Positions 1 through 5,382 of a DNA stretch of 5,382 nucleotides are shown piece after piece. This stretch comes from Pseudomonadota bacterium (GTDB lineage: Bacteria; Pseudomonadota; Gammaproteobacteria; Burkholderiales; Ferrovaceae), in assembly GCA_021828575.1 (NCBI GenBank), contig JAJZEL010000178.1:1-5382 (forward strand), written 5' to 3'. The notes beneath the pieces were generated by a model, which had not been told where the DNA came from, made no database searches, and was given only the letters and a program-made list of their open reading frames with translations. Position 1 is the first letter of the stretch. Each line of letters opens with the position of its first letter. Position numbers and translations under genes: made by a program.

Positions 1-54
1 GTGAGTATCTGTTCGGGTAGCCCGAGTTTCAGGATCCCATGAATCATCGGTCAC
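1..54 (-). CDS. metZ: N-terminus of probable O-succinylhomoserine sulfhydrylase, partial
   Basis: Only the first 18 codons are in the window; the gene continues beyond position 1. The GTG at 54 overlaps the purF TGA (GTGA), and AAAGGA lies 7 nt upstream, a strong initiation signal. The frame reads VTDDSWDPETRATRTDTH, with the start GTG read as Met in the cell. A short acidic lead followed by a PETxAxRT-like segment is how MetZ-type PLP sulfhydrylases often begin, and metZ commonly follows purF in Betaproteobacteria. MetZ makes homocysteine from O-succinylhomoserine and sulfide. The start is well supported; the product name is an inference from 18 residues plus position. Confidence 0.65.
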   Translation of the reverse strand, partial: MTDDSWDPETRATRTDTH

Positions 55-1577
55 GACGCATTCCTTTGAAGGTTGAGATCCAGTTGCGTGACTGTGGCCC
101 CCTGTTTGCGGGTTTCCCCGTCATGCCGCTGCGTCTCGATCTGCGCCAGATATTCTGGAGTTACTTCCGCCGTGATGTAGCACCCATCAAAACAGGACGT
201 ATCAAACCGCGCAATGCCAGCCTGGTTCCCGGCACCCACATCCTGCACCAGATCATCCAGATCCTGGTAAAACACGGCATCGGCGCCGATTTCCTGGGCG
301 ATTTCCTCATCTGTTCGACCCGTGGCCAGCAATTCATGCCGCGAAGGCATGTCAATTCCGTACACGTTGGGATAGCGCACCGGGGGTGCGGCCGAAGCAA
401 AGTAGACCTTGCGTGCGCCACAATCCCGGGCCATCTGGACAATTTCCCGGCTGGTGGTTCCCCGAACGATGGAGTCATCCACCAATAACACGTCCTTGTC
501 CTTGAATTCCATGCCAATGGCATTCAGTTTCTGACGTACAGATTTCCTTCGCAGAGACTGCCCTGGCATGATAAAAGTACGCCCAATGTAGCGGTTCTTG
601 ATGAATCCCTCACGATAGGGCACGTTCAATCGCGTGGCCAACTGCAATGCGCTGGGGCGGCTCGTGTCAGGGATGGGAATCACCACGTCAATGTGAAGGT
701 CCGGCGCCACTCGTCTGATCTTCTGGCCAAGACTATCCCCCATGCGCAAACGGGTTTCGTACACGGAAATGCCATCCATGACAGAATCAGGCCGGGCAAG
801 ATAGACGAACTCGAAAATGCAGGGATTCTTCATGCGAGAATCTGTACAGATCTGGCTGTGGAAATTCCCTCCCATATCGATGAAAATGGCCTCACCAGGT
901 TCCACATCGCGCACCAGTTCGAATCCCAAGGCATCCATTGCCACACTTTCAGAAGCCACCATGTATTCGGTGCCCTCCGGAGCCATGTGACGACCCACCA
1001 CCAGCGGTCGGATGCCATGCGGATCCCTGAAGGCCAGCAAACCATGCCCTGCAATCATGCTGACTGTGGCATAAGCCCCCTGACACCGACGATACACTTG
1101 GGAAACTGCCCTAAAAATATCCTCTGGTTCTAGGGTATGCGTTTTCGCCACGGCATGCAGTTCATGAGCAAGCACATTGAGCAGCACCTCGGAGTCCGAG
1201 TTGGTGTTTACATGACGCTTGTCCTGCTCGAACAGCTCTGCACGCAATTCTTCGGAGTTGGTGAGATTGCCGTTGTGCCCAAGAACGATGCCAAAGGGCG
1301 AGTTCACGTAAAAGGGCTGGGCCTCCGCTGGAGAGCTGGCTGACCCTGCCGTAGGATACCGGCAATGAGCCACGCCAGCATTGCCCATCAGGGAGCGCAT
1401 GTCGCGCGTCCGAAACACGTCCCGCACAAGACCCAATCCCTTGTGCATGTGGAACGTGCTGCCTTCGGCTGTTGCAATGCCAGCCGCATCCTGCCCACGG
1501 TGCTGTAGAAGCTGCAGCCCGTCGTAAAGCAGTTGGTTAACCGGGGACTTGGCTACGATACCCACGATTCCGCACAT
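51..1577 (-). CDS. purF: Amidophosphoribosyltransferase
   Basis: PurF catalyses the first committed step of purine synthesis: PRPP plus glutamine gives 5-phosphoribosylamine, glutamate and pyrophosphate. The 508-aa protein is E. coli-type in length. It starts MCGIVGIV, so removal of Met exposes Cys2, the N-terminal nucleophile of the class II glutamine amidotransferase domain (about 2-240), with no propeptide. HCRYPTAG (71-78), LGHNGNLTN (99-107) and NTNSDSE (124-130) complete the glutaminase site. The phosphoribosyltransferase domain carries the PRPP-binding motif VLLVDDSIVRGTTS (363-376) and YGIDMPSRHEL (406-416). Of the four Fe-S cysteines of the Bacillus enzyme, only equivalents of two (Cys253 and Cys462) seem present, so no cluster is expected. 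It follows cvpA after 66 bp, and its TGA overlaps the next gene's GTG. A GGGTGGGG stretch 5 nt before the ATG may be an imperfect ribosome-binding site. AMP/GMP feedback is expected from the family. Confidence 0.98.
   Translation of the reverse strand: MCGIVGIVAKSPVNQLLYDGLQLLQHRGQDAAGIATAEGSTFHMHKGLGLVRDVFRTRDMRSLMGNAGVAHCRYPTAGSASSPAEAQPFYVNSPFGIVLGHNGNLTNSEELRAELFEQDKRHVNTNSDSEVLLNVLAHELHAVAKTHTLEPEDIFRAVSQVYRRCQGAYATVSMIAGHGLLAFRDPHGIRPLVVGRHMAPEGTEYMVASESVAMDALGFELVRDVEPGEAIFIDMGGNFHSQICTDSRMKNPCIFEFVYLARPDSVMDGISVYETRLRMGDSLGQKIRRVAPDLHIDVVIPIPDTSRPSALQLATRLNVPYREGFIKNRYIGRTFIMPGQSLRRKSVRQKLNAIGMEFKDKDVLLVDDSIVRGTTSREIVQMARDCGARKVYFASAAPPVRYPNVYGIDMPSRHELLATGRTDEEIAQEIGADAVFYQDLDDLVQDVGAGNQAGIARFDTSCFDGCYITAEVTPEYLAQIETQRHDGETRKQGATVTQLDLNLQRNAS
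62..67 (-). promoter_or_regulatory. Shine-Dalgarno sequence of the gene after purF
   Basis: AAAGGA on the minus strand lies within the last codons of purF, with a 7-nt spacer before the GTG at 54. It is the best ribosome-binding site in the window by complementarity and spacing. It decides the start of the partial downstream gene in favour of that GTG over an ATG at 47, which lies in another frame and lacks such a site. Confidence 0.7.
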
Positions 1578-1615
1578 GATCGCCCCACCCGCTCTTCGGT
1601 TCCTGAAAGGCGCAT
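1553..1615 (-). CDS. Possible 20-codon upstream ORF overlapping the purF start
   Basis: On the minus strand an ATG at 1615 is preceded by GGAG with a 4-nt spacer (GGAG at 1623-1620). It opens a 20-codon frame beginning MRLSGTEERVG and ending at TAG (1555-1553). The frame runs through the purF ribosome-binding region and 25 nt into purF in a different frame. Its initiation signal looks better than the one in front of purF. The peptide has no recognisable family and no run of regulatory codons. It could be a translated leader that modulates purF initiation, or chance. The case rests only on the start signal and its position. Confidence 0.25.
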   Translation of the reverse strand: MRLSGTEERVGRSCAESWVS

Positions 1616-1643
1616 TTTACTCCAGTTACAAAACATCACCGGA
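1578..1643 (-). other. cvpA-purF intergenic spacer
   Basis: This 66-bp gap is the only sizeable non-coding stretch in the window. I see no stem followed by a T run, so no intrinsic terminator. No convincing -35/-10 pair is visible: TAAAAT (minus strand, 1619-1614) resembles a -10 box but has no well-spaced -35 partner. I see nothing like a PurR operator. It contains a small open reading frame with a Shine-Dalgarno sequence, listed separately. It is most simply a transcribed spacer or short purF leader. Confidence 0.6.
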
Positions 1644-2141
1644 TCAAATATGTAGTTTCGCGCCAATTCCCGTCGGCAAGTGTTGCATGAAAACCTGCCC
1701 TGCCTTCTGCGCCCATTTCACCAGGAATGCCTCCTTCCACACCGGCTCCCGGGAAAATGGCATCATGCCAGCCAAAGTCACCAGCACCACCACCAGAAAT
1801 GCCCCCCTGATGAGTCCGAACAGTGCCCCTAGGAGACGATCCAGGCTTTTCAGACCAATCTTTCCTGCCAAATATCCCAACACATTGCCCAGAAGTTCCA
1901 CCAGCACCAATCCGGCAATGAAAAACAGGGCAAACGCGATCAACCACCGGAAAGTGGGGCTGGACACCATCCCCGTCAGCCACTGCTCGCCTTTTGGACT
2001 CATCAGGCTGGCCACCCAGAATGCCGCAAACCAACCCACCAGCGAGAACATTTCCCGGATGGCACCACGCACTCCACCCATCAGCACCGAGGCCAGCACA
2101 ATGGCCAGAATGAGAACGTCCACCCAATTCAGGGCCATCAT
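1644..2141 (-). CDS. cvpA: CvpA family inner-membrane protein
   Basis: This 165-aa protein is close to the length of E. coli CvpA (162 aa). It is very hydrophobic, with about four membrane segments at roughly 6-22, 31-47, 66-92 and 104-127, and a short polar C-terminal tail. The N-terminal NWVDVLILAIVLASVLMGG-RGAIREMFSLVGW pattern and the LDRLLGALFGLIRG segment (100-112) are typical of the family. CvpA is known in E. coli for colicin V production and has been tied to envelope stress resistance; its biochemical activity is not established. It sits directly before purF, as in many proteobacteria. The first ATG at 2141 overlaps the SPOR stop (ATGA); a second ATG at 2138 follows at once, so the start is uncertain by one codon. 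Only a weak GGTGGT precedes it. A different reading frame on the same strand is open through nearly the whole gene, but its product looks like no protein family. Confidence 0.93.
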   Translation of the reverse strand: MMALNWVDVLILAIVLASVLMGGVRGAIREMFSLVGWFAAFWVASLMSPKGEQWLTGMVSSPTFRWLIAFALFFIAGLVLVELLGNVLGYLAGKIGLKSLDRLLGALFGLIRGAFLVVVLVTLAGMMPFSREPVWKEAFLVKWAQKAGQVFMQHLPTGIGAKLHI

Positions 2142-2158
2142 GGAACCACCATCATGGA
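2135..2158 (-). repeat. Direct repeat TCCATGATGG at the SPOR gene-cvpA junction
   Basis: The 10-mer TCCATGATGG occurs twice on the minus strand, at 2158-2149 and 2144-2135, separated by TGGT. The first copy encodes Ser-Met-Met near the SPOR protein's C-terminus; the second contains the tandem ATG start of cvpA and the SPOR stop. It is probably coincidental or a small local duplication. Confidence 0.8.
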
Positions 2159-2788
2159 CGGCACATCCAGGGCCTTCAGCTGTTCAATGACTTTTCTTGC
2201 CTTTGTCCGGGTAGGATAGGGCCCCACGCGAATCCGCAATCGTTTGCTGCCATTGATGCTTACCTCTTCGGAGATCACCTTGAAACCATGCTTGCGAAGT
2301 TTTTTGGCCAGTATGCCCGCCTTGTGAGAACTGGCAAAAACGCCCACCTGCAGCAGAATTTCTGTTTTTTCTGGAGGCTTGGTAGCAAGCGCTTCAGGTA
2401 GTGTTGCTCTTGTCTGTCCGGAAGTACCTCGGGAAACCTCCTCAGATAGTTCTCCAGAACCCGCAGAAGCAGCTGGTTTGGGAGATACCGACGGCTTGGC
2501 TCCAACATTGTTTGTCACTGATGATGGAGGCAGTACGGCAACATCCTTTCCCGGATGATCGGGCAACTGGATTCCGTTTGTCGGAACCAGTGGCAATCGG
2601 GTGGCTGGGGAAGTGGCTGTCTGGTAGGAAGCGCTTTCATTCACTGCGACAACCTTGGGATCCCTGGCCCGTTCGAACAAGGGTGGGAAGGCAAGAATCA
2701 GTCCCGTCAGAATAAGGATGGCCCCCATGACCCGGTGTCTTCCCCTGACCCGAAGACTCCTTTCCTGATCATCCTGCAACGGTTTCAT
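2138..2788 (-). CDS. Single-pass membrane protein with C-terminal SPOR domain (DedD-like)
   Basis: This is a 216-aa predicted inner-membrane protein. A short, positively charged cytoplasmic N-terminus (Arg and His at residues 10-19) precedes one hydrophobic segment at about 20-38 (VMGAILILTGLILAFPPLF). A low-complexity linker rich in Pro, Ser, Ala, Thr and Val follows (about 45-140). Residues about 143-216 form a SPOR domain, with LLQVGVFASSHKAGILAKKL at its start and RLRIRVGPYPTRTKA near its end. The charge pattern puts the SPOR domain in the periplasm. SPOR domains bind septal peptidoglycan stripped of stem peptides, so a division-site role like that of E. coli DedD is likely, which fits the position before cvpA. 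I chose the ATG at 2788, 7 bp after accD; a TTG at 2794 would add two residues. Neither has a clear Shine-Dalgarno sequence, which suggests coupling to accD. The linker shows no resemblance to FolC. Confidence 0.9.
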   Translation of the reverse strand: MKPLQDDQERSLRVRGRHRVMGAILILTGLILAFPPLFERARDPKVVAVNESASYQTATSPATRLPLVPTNGIQLPDHPGKDVAVLPPSSVTNNVGAKPSVSPKPAASAGSGELSEEVSRGTSGQTRATLPEALATKPPEKTEILLQVGVFASSHKAGILAKKLRKHGFKVISEEVSINGSKRLRIRVGPYPTRTKARKVIEQLKALDVPSMMVVP

Positions 2789-2795
2789 GAACAAG

Positions 2796-3662
2796 TCAGG
2801 ACATGGGAAGCTTTCCGGACATCATGCCCAGAAGGTTGGCAATTCGGTCACGCGCCTCTCGCCGGTCAACGATCATGTCGATCGCTCCCTTGTTGAGAAG
2901 GAACTCTGAGCGCTGAAACCCTTCAGGAAGCACTTCCCTAACGGTTTGCTCGATAACCCTGGGACCGGCAAAACCAATCAGTGCGTTGGGTTCGGCAATC
3001 ACCACATCACCAATCATGGCAAAGCTTGCCGACACCCCCCCCATAGTGGGGTCTGTCAGGACGGAAATGTAAGGCTGGTGTGCATCACTGAGCCGTGTCA
3101 GGGTCGCGCAAGTCTTTGCCATCTGCATGAGTGAAAGAAGGCCTTCCTGCATGCGGGCCCCGCCACTCGCCAGGAAACAGACGAAAGGGGATTCCATTTC
3201 GAGGGCGGTCTCCACAGCACGGCGGAATCGTTCACCCACGACAGAACCCATGGACCCGCCCATGAACTCAAACTCAAACGCTGCCACCACGAGGGGCATG
3301 CCCTTGAGCGAACCCTGCATGACCACAAGGGCGTCGGTTTCTCCGGTGTTTTTCGTGGCCTCTGACAACCGGTCCGTGTAACGACGGCTATCCTTGAACT
3401 TCAGGGGGTCCAGAGGGGTGACTTCTGCCCCGATCTCGTAGCGTCCATCGGGATCAAGGAACATGTCCAGGCGGGTGCGTGCCGAAATACGATGGTGGTG
3501 GGCACACTTGGGGCAAACCTGCAGGTTGGACTGGAGGTCGGTTCTGTAAAGCACTGCCTCGCAGGAAGGACATTTGACCCAGAGCCCTTCGGGAACCGAC
3601 CCCTTGACGTTGTTCTTGTCCCTCTTGATGCGCGGAGGAAGCAGTTTCTTGAACCAGCTCAT
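2796..3662 (-). CDS. accD: Acetyl-CoA carboxylase carboxyltransferase subunit beta
   Basis: AccD pairs with AccA (not in this window) to form the carboxyltransferase that moves the carboxyl group from carboxybiotin on AccB to acetyl-CoA, giving malonyl-CoA for fatty acid synthesis. The 288-aa protein has the N-terminal C4 zinc ribbon at Cys31, Cys34, Cys50 and Cys53 (CPSC and CPKC). A crotonase-fold carboxyltransferase domain follows, with AFEFEFMGGSMGSVVGERF (about 128-146), ASGGARMQEG (165-174), DPTMGGVSASFAMIGD (204-219) and IGFAGPRVIEQTVRE (229-243). These are nearly identical to the E. coli segments as I recall them. The length is normal; E. coli AccD is slightly longer at the C-terminus. 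ATG at 3662 overlaps the trpA stop (ATGA) and has no strong Shine-Dalgarno sequence, so translation is probably coupled to trpA. The usual downstream neighbour folC is absent. An 8-nt G run codes for part of the MGGV motif. Confidence 0.98.
   Translation of the reverse strand: MSWFKKLLPPRIKRDKNNVKGSVPEGLWVKCPSCEAVLYRTDLQSNLQVCPKCAHHHRISARTRLDMFLDPDGRYEIGAEVTPLDPLKFKDSRRYTDRLSEATKNTGETDALVVMQGSLKGMPLVVAAFEFEFMGGSMGSVVGERFRRAVETALEMESPFVCFLASGGARMQEGLLSLMQMAKTCATLTRLSDAHQPYISVLTDPTMGGVSASFAMIGDVVIAEPNALIGFAGPRVIEQTVREVLPEGFQRSEFLLNKGAIDMIVDRREARDRIANLLGMMSGKLPMS
3035..3042 (-). repeat. G8 homopolymer in accD
   Basis: Eight consecutive G on the coding strand encode the Gly-Gly of DPTMGGVSAS in AccD, together with the last base of the Met codon and the first of the Val codon. 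The motif is conserved, but an unbroken G run is not required to encode it. Confidence 0.85.
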
Positions 3663-4462
3663 GTGGTGGTGTCCATTGTCTGGCGAAACCGGCTGATGAG
3701 GGCTTTCACGCGCTGCGGTACCTCCTGTACGGGATTGGCTTCGATTTCTTCCACGATGCGCGATCCCACCACAACGGCATCTGCCACTTGAGATAACTGG
3801 CGGGCCATTTCTCCATCGCGGATGCCAAAGCCAACCCCCACGGGCACCGCCGTATGATTCCTGATGCGATTGATCTGAAAAGTGACCTCCTGCGGATTGA
3901 TGTGTGCCGCGCCTGTCACCCCCCTGAGGGAAACAAAGTAAAGATATCCCGTGGCCAGCTCACCAATTTCTCGCATGCGATCATCGGTGGTTGTGGGAGA
4001 GATCAGAAAAATGGAATCCAGACCCAGGGGTTTGAGCAGTTGGGAGAGCCCCACTGCCTCGTCGGGCGGATAGTCCACCACCAGTACCCCATCCACACCG
4101 GATTTGGCACAAGCGTCGGCAAATGAAGCCAGCCCCATGCGTTCGATGGGGTTGGCATAGCCCATCAGCACCACAGGTGTCTGTGTATCCTGCTGGCGAA
4201 ATAAAGCCACCTGTTCCAGCACCTGGCGAAGATTCACCCCATTCTTGAGCGCACGTTCGCTGGAACGCTGAATGGTCGGGCCATCGGCCATGGGATCGGA
4301 AAAGGGCACCCCCAACTCCAGGATATTGGCCCCCCCCTCCACCATCGCATGCATGATGGGAACGCAGGATGCCAAGTCGGGATCACCCACCGAAAAAAAA
4401 GGAATCAGGGCCTTTCGCCGTTGCCGACTCAGGTGTTCAAAAGTGACATCAATCCGTGACAC
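3659..4462 (-). CDS. trpA: Tryptophan synthase alpha chain, GTG start
   Basis: TrpA cleaves indole-3-glycerol phosphate to indole and glyceraldehyde-3-phosphate and passes indole to TrpB. It is a cytoplasmic TIM barrel of 267 aa, the normal family length. The frame stays open upstream to a TTG at 4504, inside trpB. I chose the GTG at 4462 for three reasons: GGAG lies 6 nt before it, the resulting MSRIDVTFEHL matches the usual betaproteobacterial N-terminus, and it puts the catalytic acids at Glu49 (LELGVPFSDP) and Asp60 (ADGPTIQ), exactly as in Salmonella. Tyr175 (YLYFVSLRGVTGA) and the phosphate-binding segments VGVGFGIRDG (208-217) and VVVGSRIV (230-237) are present. The gene starts 13 bp after trpB, and its TGA overlaps the accD ATG by 4 bp. 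Two 8-nt homopolymers lie in its first 45 codons without breaking the frame. Confidence 0.97.
   Translation of the reverse strand: MSRIDVTFEHLSRQRRKALIPFFSVGDPDLASCVPIMHAMVEGGANILELGVPFSDPMADGPTIQRSSERALKNGVNLRQVLEQVALFRQQDTQTPVVLMGYANPIERMGLASFADACAKSGVDGVLVVDYPPDEAVGLSQLLKPLGLDSIFLISPTTTDDRMREIGELATGYLYFVSLRGVTGAAHINPQEVTFQINRIRNHTAVPVGVGFGIRDGEMARQLSQVADAVVVGSRIVEEIEANPVQEVPQRVKALISRFRQTMDTTT
4330..4337 (-). repeat. G8 homopolymer in trpA
   Basis: Eight consecutive G on the coding strand cover the Glu-Gly-Gly-Ala stretch at residues 42-45 of TrpA, just before the catalytic Glu49. The frame is intact. It lies about 55 nt downstream of the T8 tract. Confidence 0.85.
4393..4400 (-). repeat. 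T8 homopolymer in trpA
   Basis: Eight consecutive T on the coding (minus) strand span Pro21-Phe22-Phe23-Ser24 of TrpA. The frame is intact. Such tracts are prone to replication, transcription and sequencing slippage. Confidence 0.85.
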
Positions 4463-4468
4463 AAAACA

Positions 4469-4472
4469 CTCC
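4469..4472 (-). promoter_or_regulatory. Shine-Dalgarno sequence deciding the trpA GTG start
   Basis: Reading the minus strand, the 13 nt between the trpB TAA and the trpA GTG contain GGAG followed by a 6-nt spacer, TGTTTT. This is good spacing for initiation. It favours the GTG at 4462 over the TTG at 4504, which lies inside trpB. Confidence 0.8.
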
Positions 4473-4475
4473 GGT

Positions 4476-5382
4476 TTAAAACGCAAGCCCGCTGCGCTGA
4501 GCAACTGTTGCCATGTCCTTGTCTCCCCTGCCGGACAGATTGACCAGCAGAATCTTGTCCTTGCTCATGGCTGGAGCCATCTTCATGGCTTCTGCCAACG
4601 CATGGCTGGATTCAAGTGCAGGAATGATACCCTCCATGCGACACAAGGTATGAAAAGCATTCAGGGCCTCGTCATCCGTCACGGCCACGTACCGGGCACG
4701 GCCTGAATCCTTGAGCCAGGCATGTTCAGGCCCCACCCCTGGATAATCGAGCCCGGCAGAAATCGAATGTGTGTCCACGATCTGGCCATCTGCGTCCTGC
4801 AACAGATAGGTTCGATTACCGTGCAGGACGCCTGGGGTTCCCGCAGACAGAGAGGCAGCATGATGCCCCGTATCCAGTCCGGCCCCACCGGCTTCAACCC
4901 CGATAAGGCGCACCTGCTCATGTGGAATGTAGGGGTAGAAAATCCCCATCGCGTTCGATCCCCCTCCTACGCAGGCCAGAATGGCGTCCGGCTGACGACC
5001 CGACATTTCTTCCATCTGCACCAGACACTCATGACCTACAACAGAATTGAAGTCACGCACCATCATGGGATAGGGATGAGGCCCGGCCACGGTACCGATG
5101 ATGTAAAAAGTGTCTTGCACATTGGTTACCCAGTCGCGCATGGCCTCATTGAGTGCGTCTTTCAGGGTTTTTGATCCACTTTCCACGGGGATGACCCGCG
5201 CGCCCAGCAACTTCATGCGATACACATTCTGGGCCTGCCGCTTGACGTCTTCCGAACCCATGTACACCACGCATTCCATCCCATACCGGGCGGCCACCGT
5301 GGCTGTGGCCACGCCATGCTGGCCAGCCCCTGTTTCCGCGATGACCCGCAACTTTCCCATGCGCTTGGCCAGCATGGCCTGA
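4476..5382 (-). CDS. trpB: Tryptophan synthase beta chain, partial (5' end outside window)
   Basis: TrpB is the PLP-dependent beta subunit of tryptophan synthase. It condenses L-serine with indole channelled from TrpA to give L-tryptophan in the cytoplasmic alpha2-beta2 complex. The window encodes 301 residues and the TAA stop. The first about 93 residues, including the PLP-binding lysine (Lys87 in Salmonella), lie beyond position 5382. Adding 93 to the window residue number reproduces Salmonella numbering well: AETGAGQHG carries the catalytic Glu109, GGGSN at 232-236 is the PLP phosphate loop, Asp305 lies in SAGLDYPGVGPEH, and Glu350 in ALESSHAL. LSGRGDKD near the end carries the Ser that contacts the PLP ring nitrogen. 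The frame is open to the window edge, so the truncation is an artefact of the window, not a broken gene. It lies 13 bp upstream of trpA, the usual partner order. The identification is essentially certain. Confidence 0.98.
   Translation of the reverse strand, partial: QAMLAKRMGKLRVIAETGAGQHGVATATVAARYGMECVVYMGSEDVKRQAQNVYRMKLLGARVIPVESGSKTLKDALNEAMRDWVTNVQDTFYIIGTVAGPHPYPMMVRDFNSVVGHECLVQMEEMSGRQPDAILACVGGGSNAMGIFYPYIPHEQVRLIGVEAGGAGLDTGHHAASLSAGTPGVLHGNRTYLLQDADGQIVDTHSISAGLDYPGVGPEHAWLKDSGRARYVAVTDDEALNAFHTLCRMEGIIPALESSHALAEAMKMAPAMSKDKILLVNLSGRGDKDMATVAQRSGLAF

Noticed and set aside
13..25. Perfect inverted repeat, TCGGG-TAG-CCCGA, just after purF
   Set aside because: It looked like a purF terminator, but the stem is only 5 bp, has no T run on the transcribed strand, and lies inside the coding frame of the next gene.
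39..488. 149-codon plus-strand open frame opposite the 3' end of purF
   Set aside because: It mirrors conserved purF coding sequence, shows no protein-family features and has no supporting context.
51..1577. Fe-S cluster in PurF suggested by several cysteines
   Set aside because: By alignment from memory, only Cys253 and Cys462 fall at the Bacillus ligand positions. The site in PNVYGID is Asn, and the protein has no propeptide, so it looks like the cluster-free E. coli type.
1610..1646. Possible purF promoter with a TAAAAT -10 box
   Set aside because: The nearest -35-like hexamers, TTGATC and GGTGAT, are 22 and 15 nt away and match poorly, so I do not call a promoter.
1636..2127. 163-codon second frame on the same strand within cvpA
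   Set aside because: It covers almost all of cvpA, but the product is glycine-rich, non-hydrophobic and unlike any family I know, while the cvpA frame has clear membrane segments and family motifs.
1549..2190. 213-codon plus-strand open frame opposite cvpA
   Set aside because: It is antisense to well-supported cvpA and the 5' end of purF. Its product is rich in Pro, Ser, Thr, Arg and Asn with no recognisable domain. It is a composition shadow.
4463..4504. Longer trpA starting at the TTG at 4504
   Set aside because: The extra 14 residues do not resemble TrpA, and they overlap the end of trpB. The GTG at 4462 has GGAG upstream and gives exact Salmonella active-site numbering.
4476..5382. trpB as a truncated pseudogene
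   Set aside because: The missing N-terminus lies past the window edge; the frame is open to the last base and all visible catalytic motifs are intact.

Overview
The window is a tightly packed, co-directional chromosomal gene cluster. Every gene I can support lies on the minus strand, so transcription runs from position 5382 towards position 1. In transcription order it holds trpB (C-terminal three quarters, cut by the window edge), trpA, accD, a membrane-anchored SPOR-domain protein (dedD-like), cvpA, purF, and the first 18 codons of what is probably metZ. The order trpB-trpA-accD-(folC)-SPOR-cvpA-purF-metZ is the one I know from Betaproteobacteria. Gammaproteobacteria keep accD-folC-dedD-cvpA-purF but normally without trpBA and metZ attached. 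The protein sequences also read as betaproteobacterial or close to it. I infer a free-living betaproteobacterium, perhaps from a Nitrosomonadales-like lineage; I cannot name a genus.

Layout: trpB ends at 4476 and trpA starts at a GTG 13 bp later with its own Shine-Dalgarno sequence. trpA and accD overlap by 4 bp (ATGA). accD and the SPOR gene are 7 bp apart, with no folC between them. The SPOR gene and cvpA overlap by 4 bp (ATGA). cvpA and purF are separated by 66 bp, the only real intergenic gap in the window. purF and metZ overlap by 4 bp (GTGA). I see no terminator, convincing promoter, RNA gene, mobile element, CRISPR array or phage feature.

The genes serve different branches of central biosynthesis. 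TrpA and TrpB make tryptophan. AccD is one half of the acetyl-CoA carboxyltransferase that starts fatty acid synthesis. The SPOR protein belongs to the cell-division envelope class. CvpA is an inner-membrane protein linked to purF by conserved neighbourhood. PurF commits PRPP to purine synthesis, and MetZ would make homocysteine for methionine. The overlaps suggest one long transcript with translational coupling.

I found no new biological system. The points worth a second look are modest: the missing folC in an otherwise canonical order, a short open reading frame with a good ribosome-binding site overlapping the purF start, the start of metZ hidden inside the purF stop, and three 8-nt homopolymer runs in trpA and accD.
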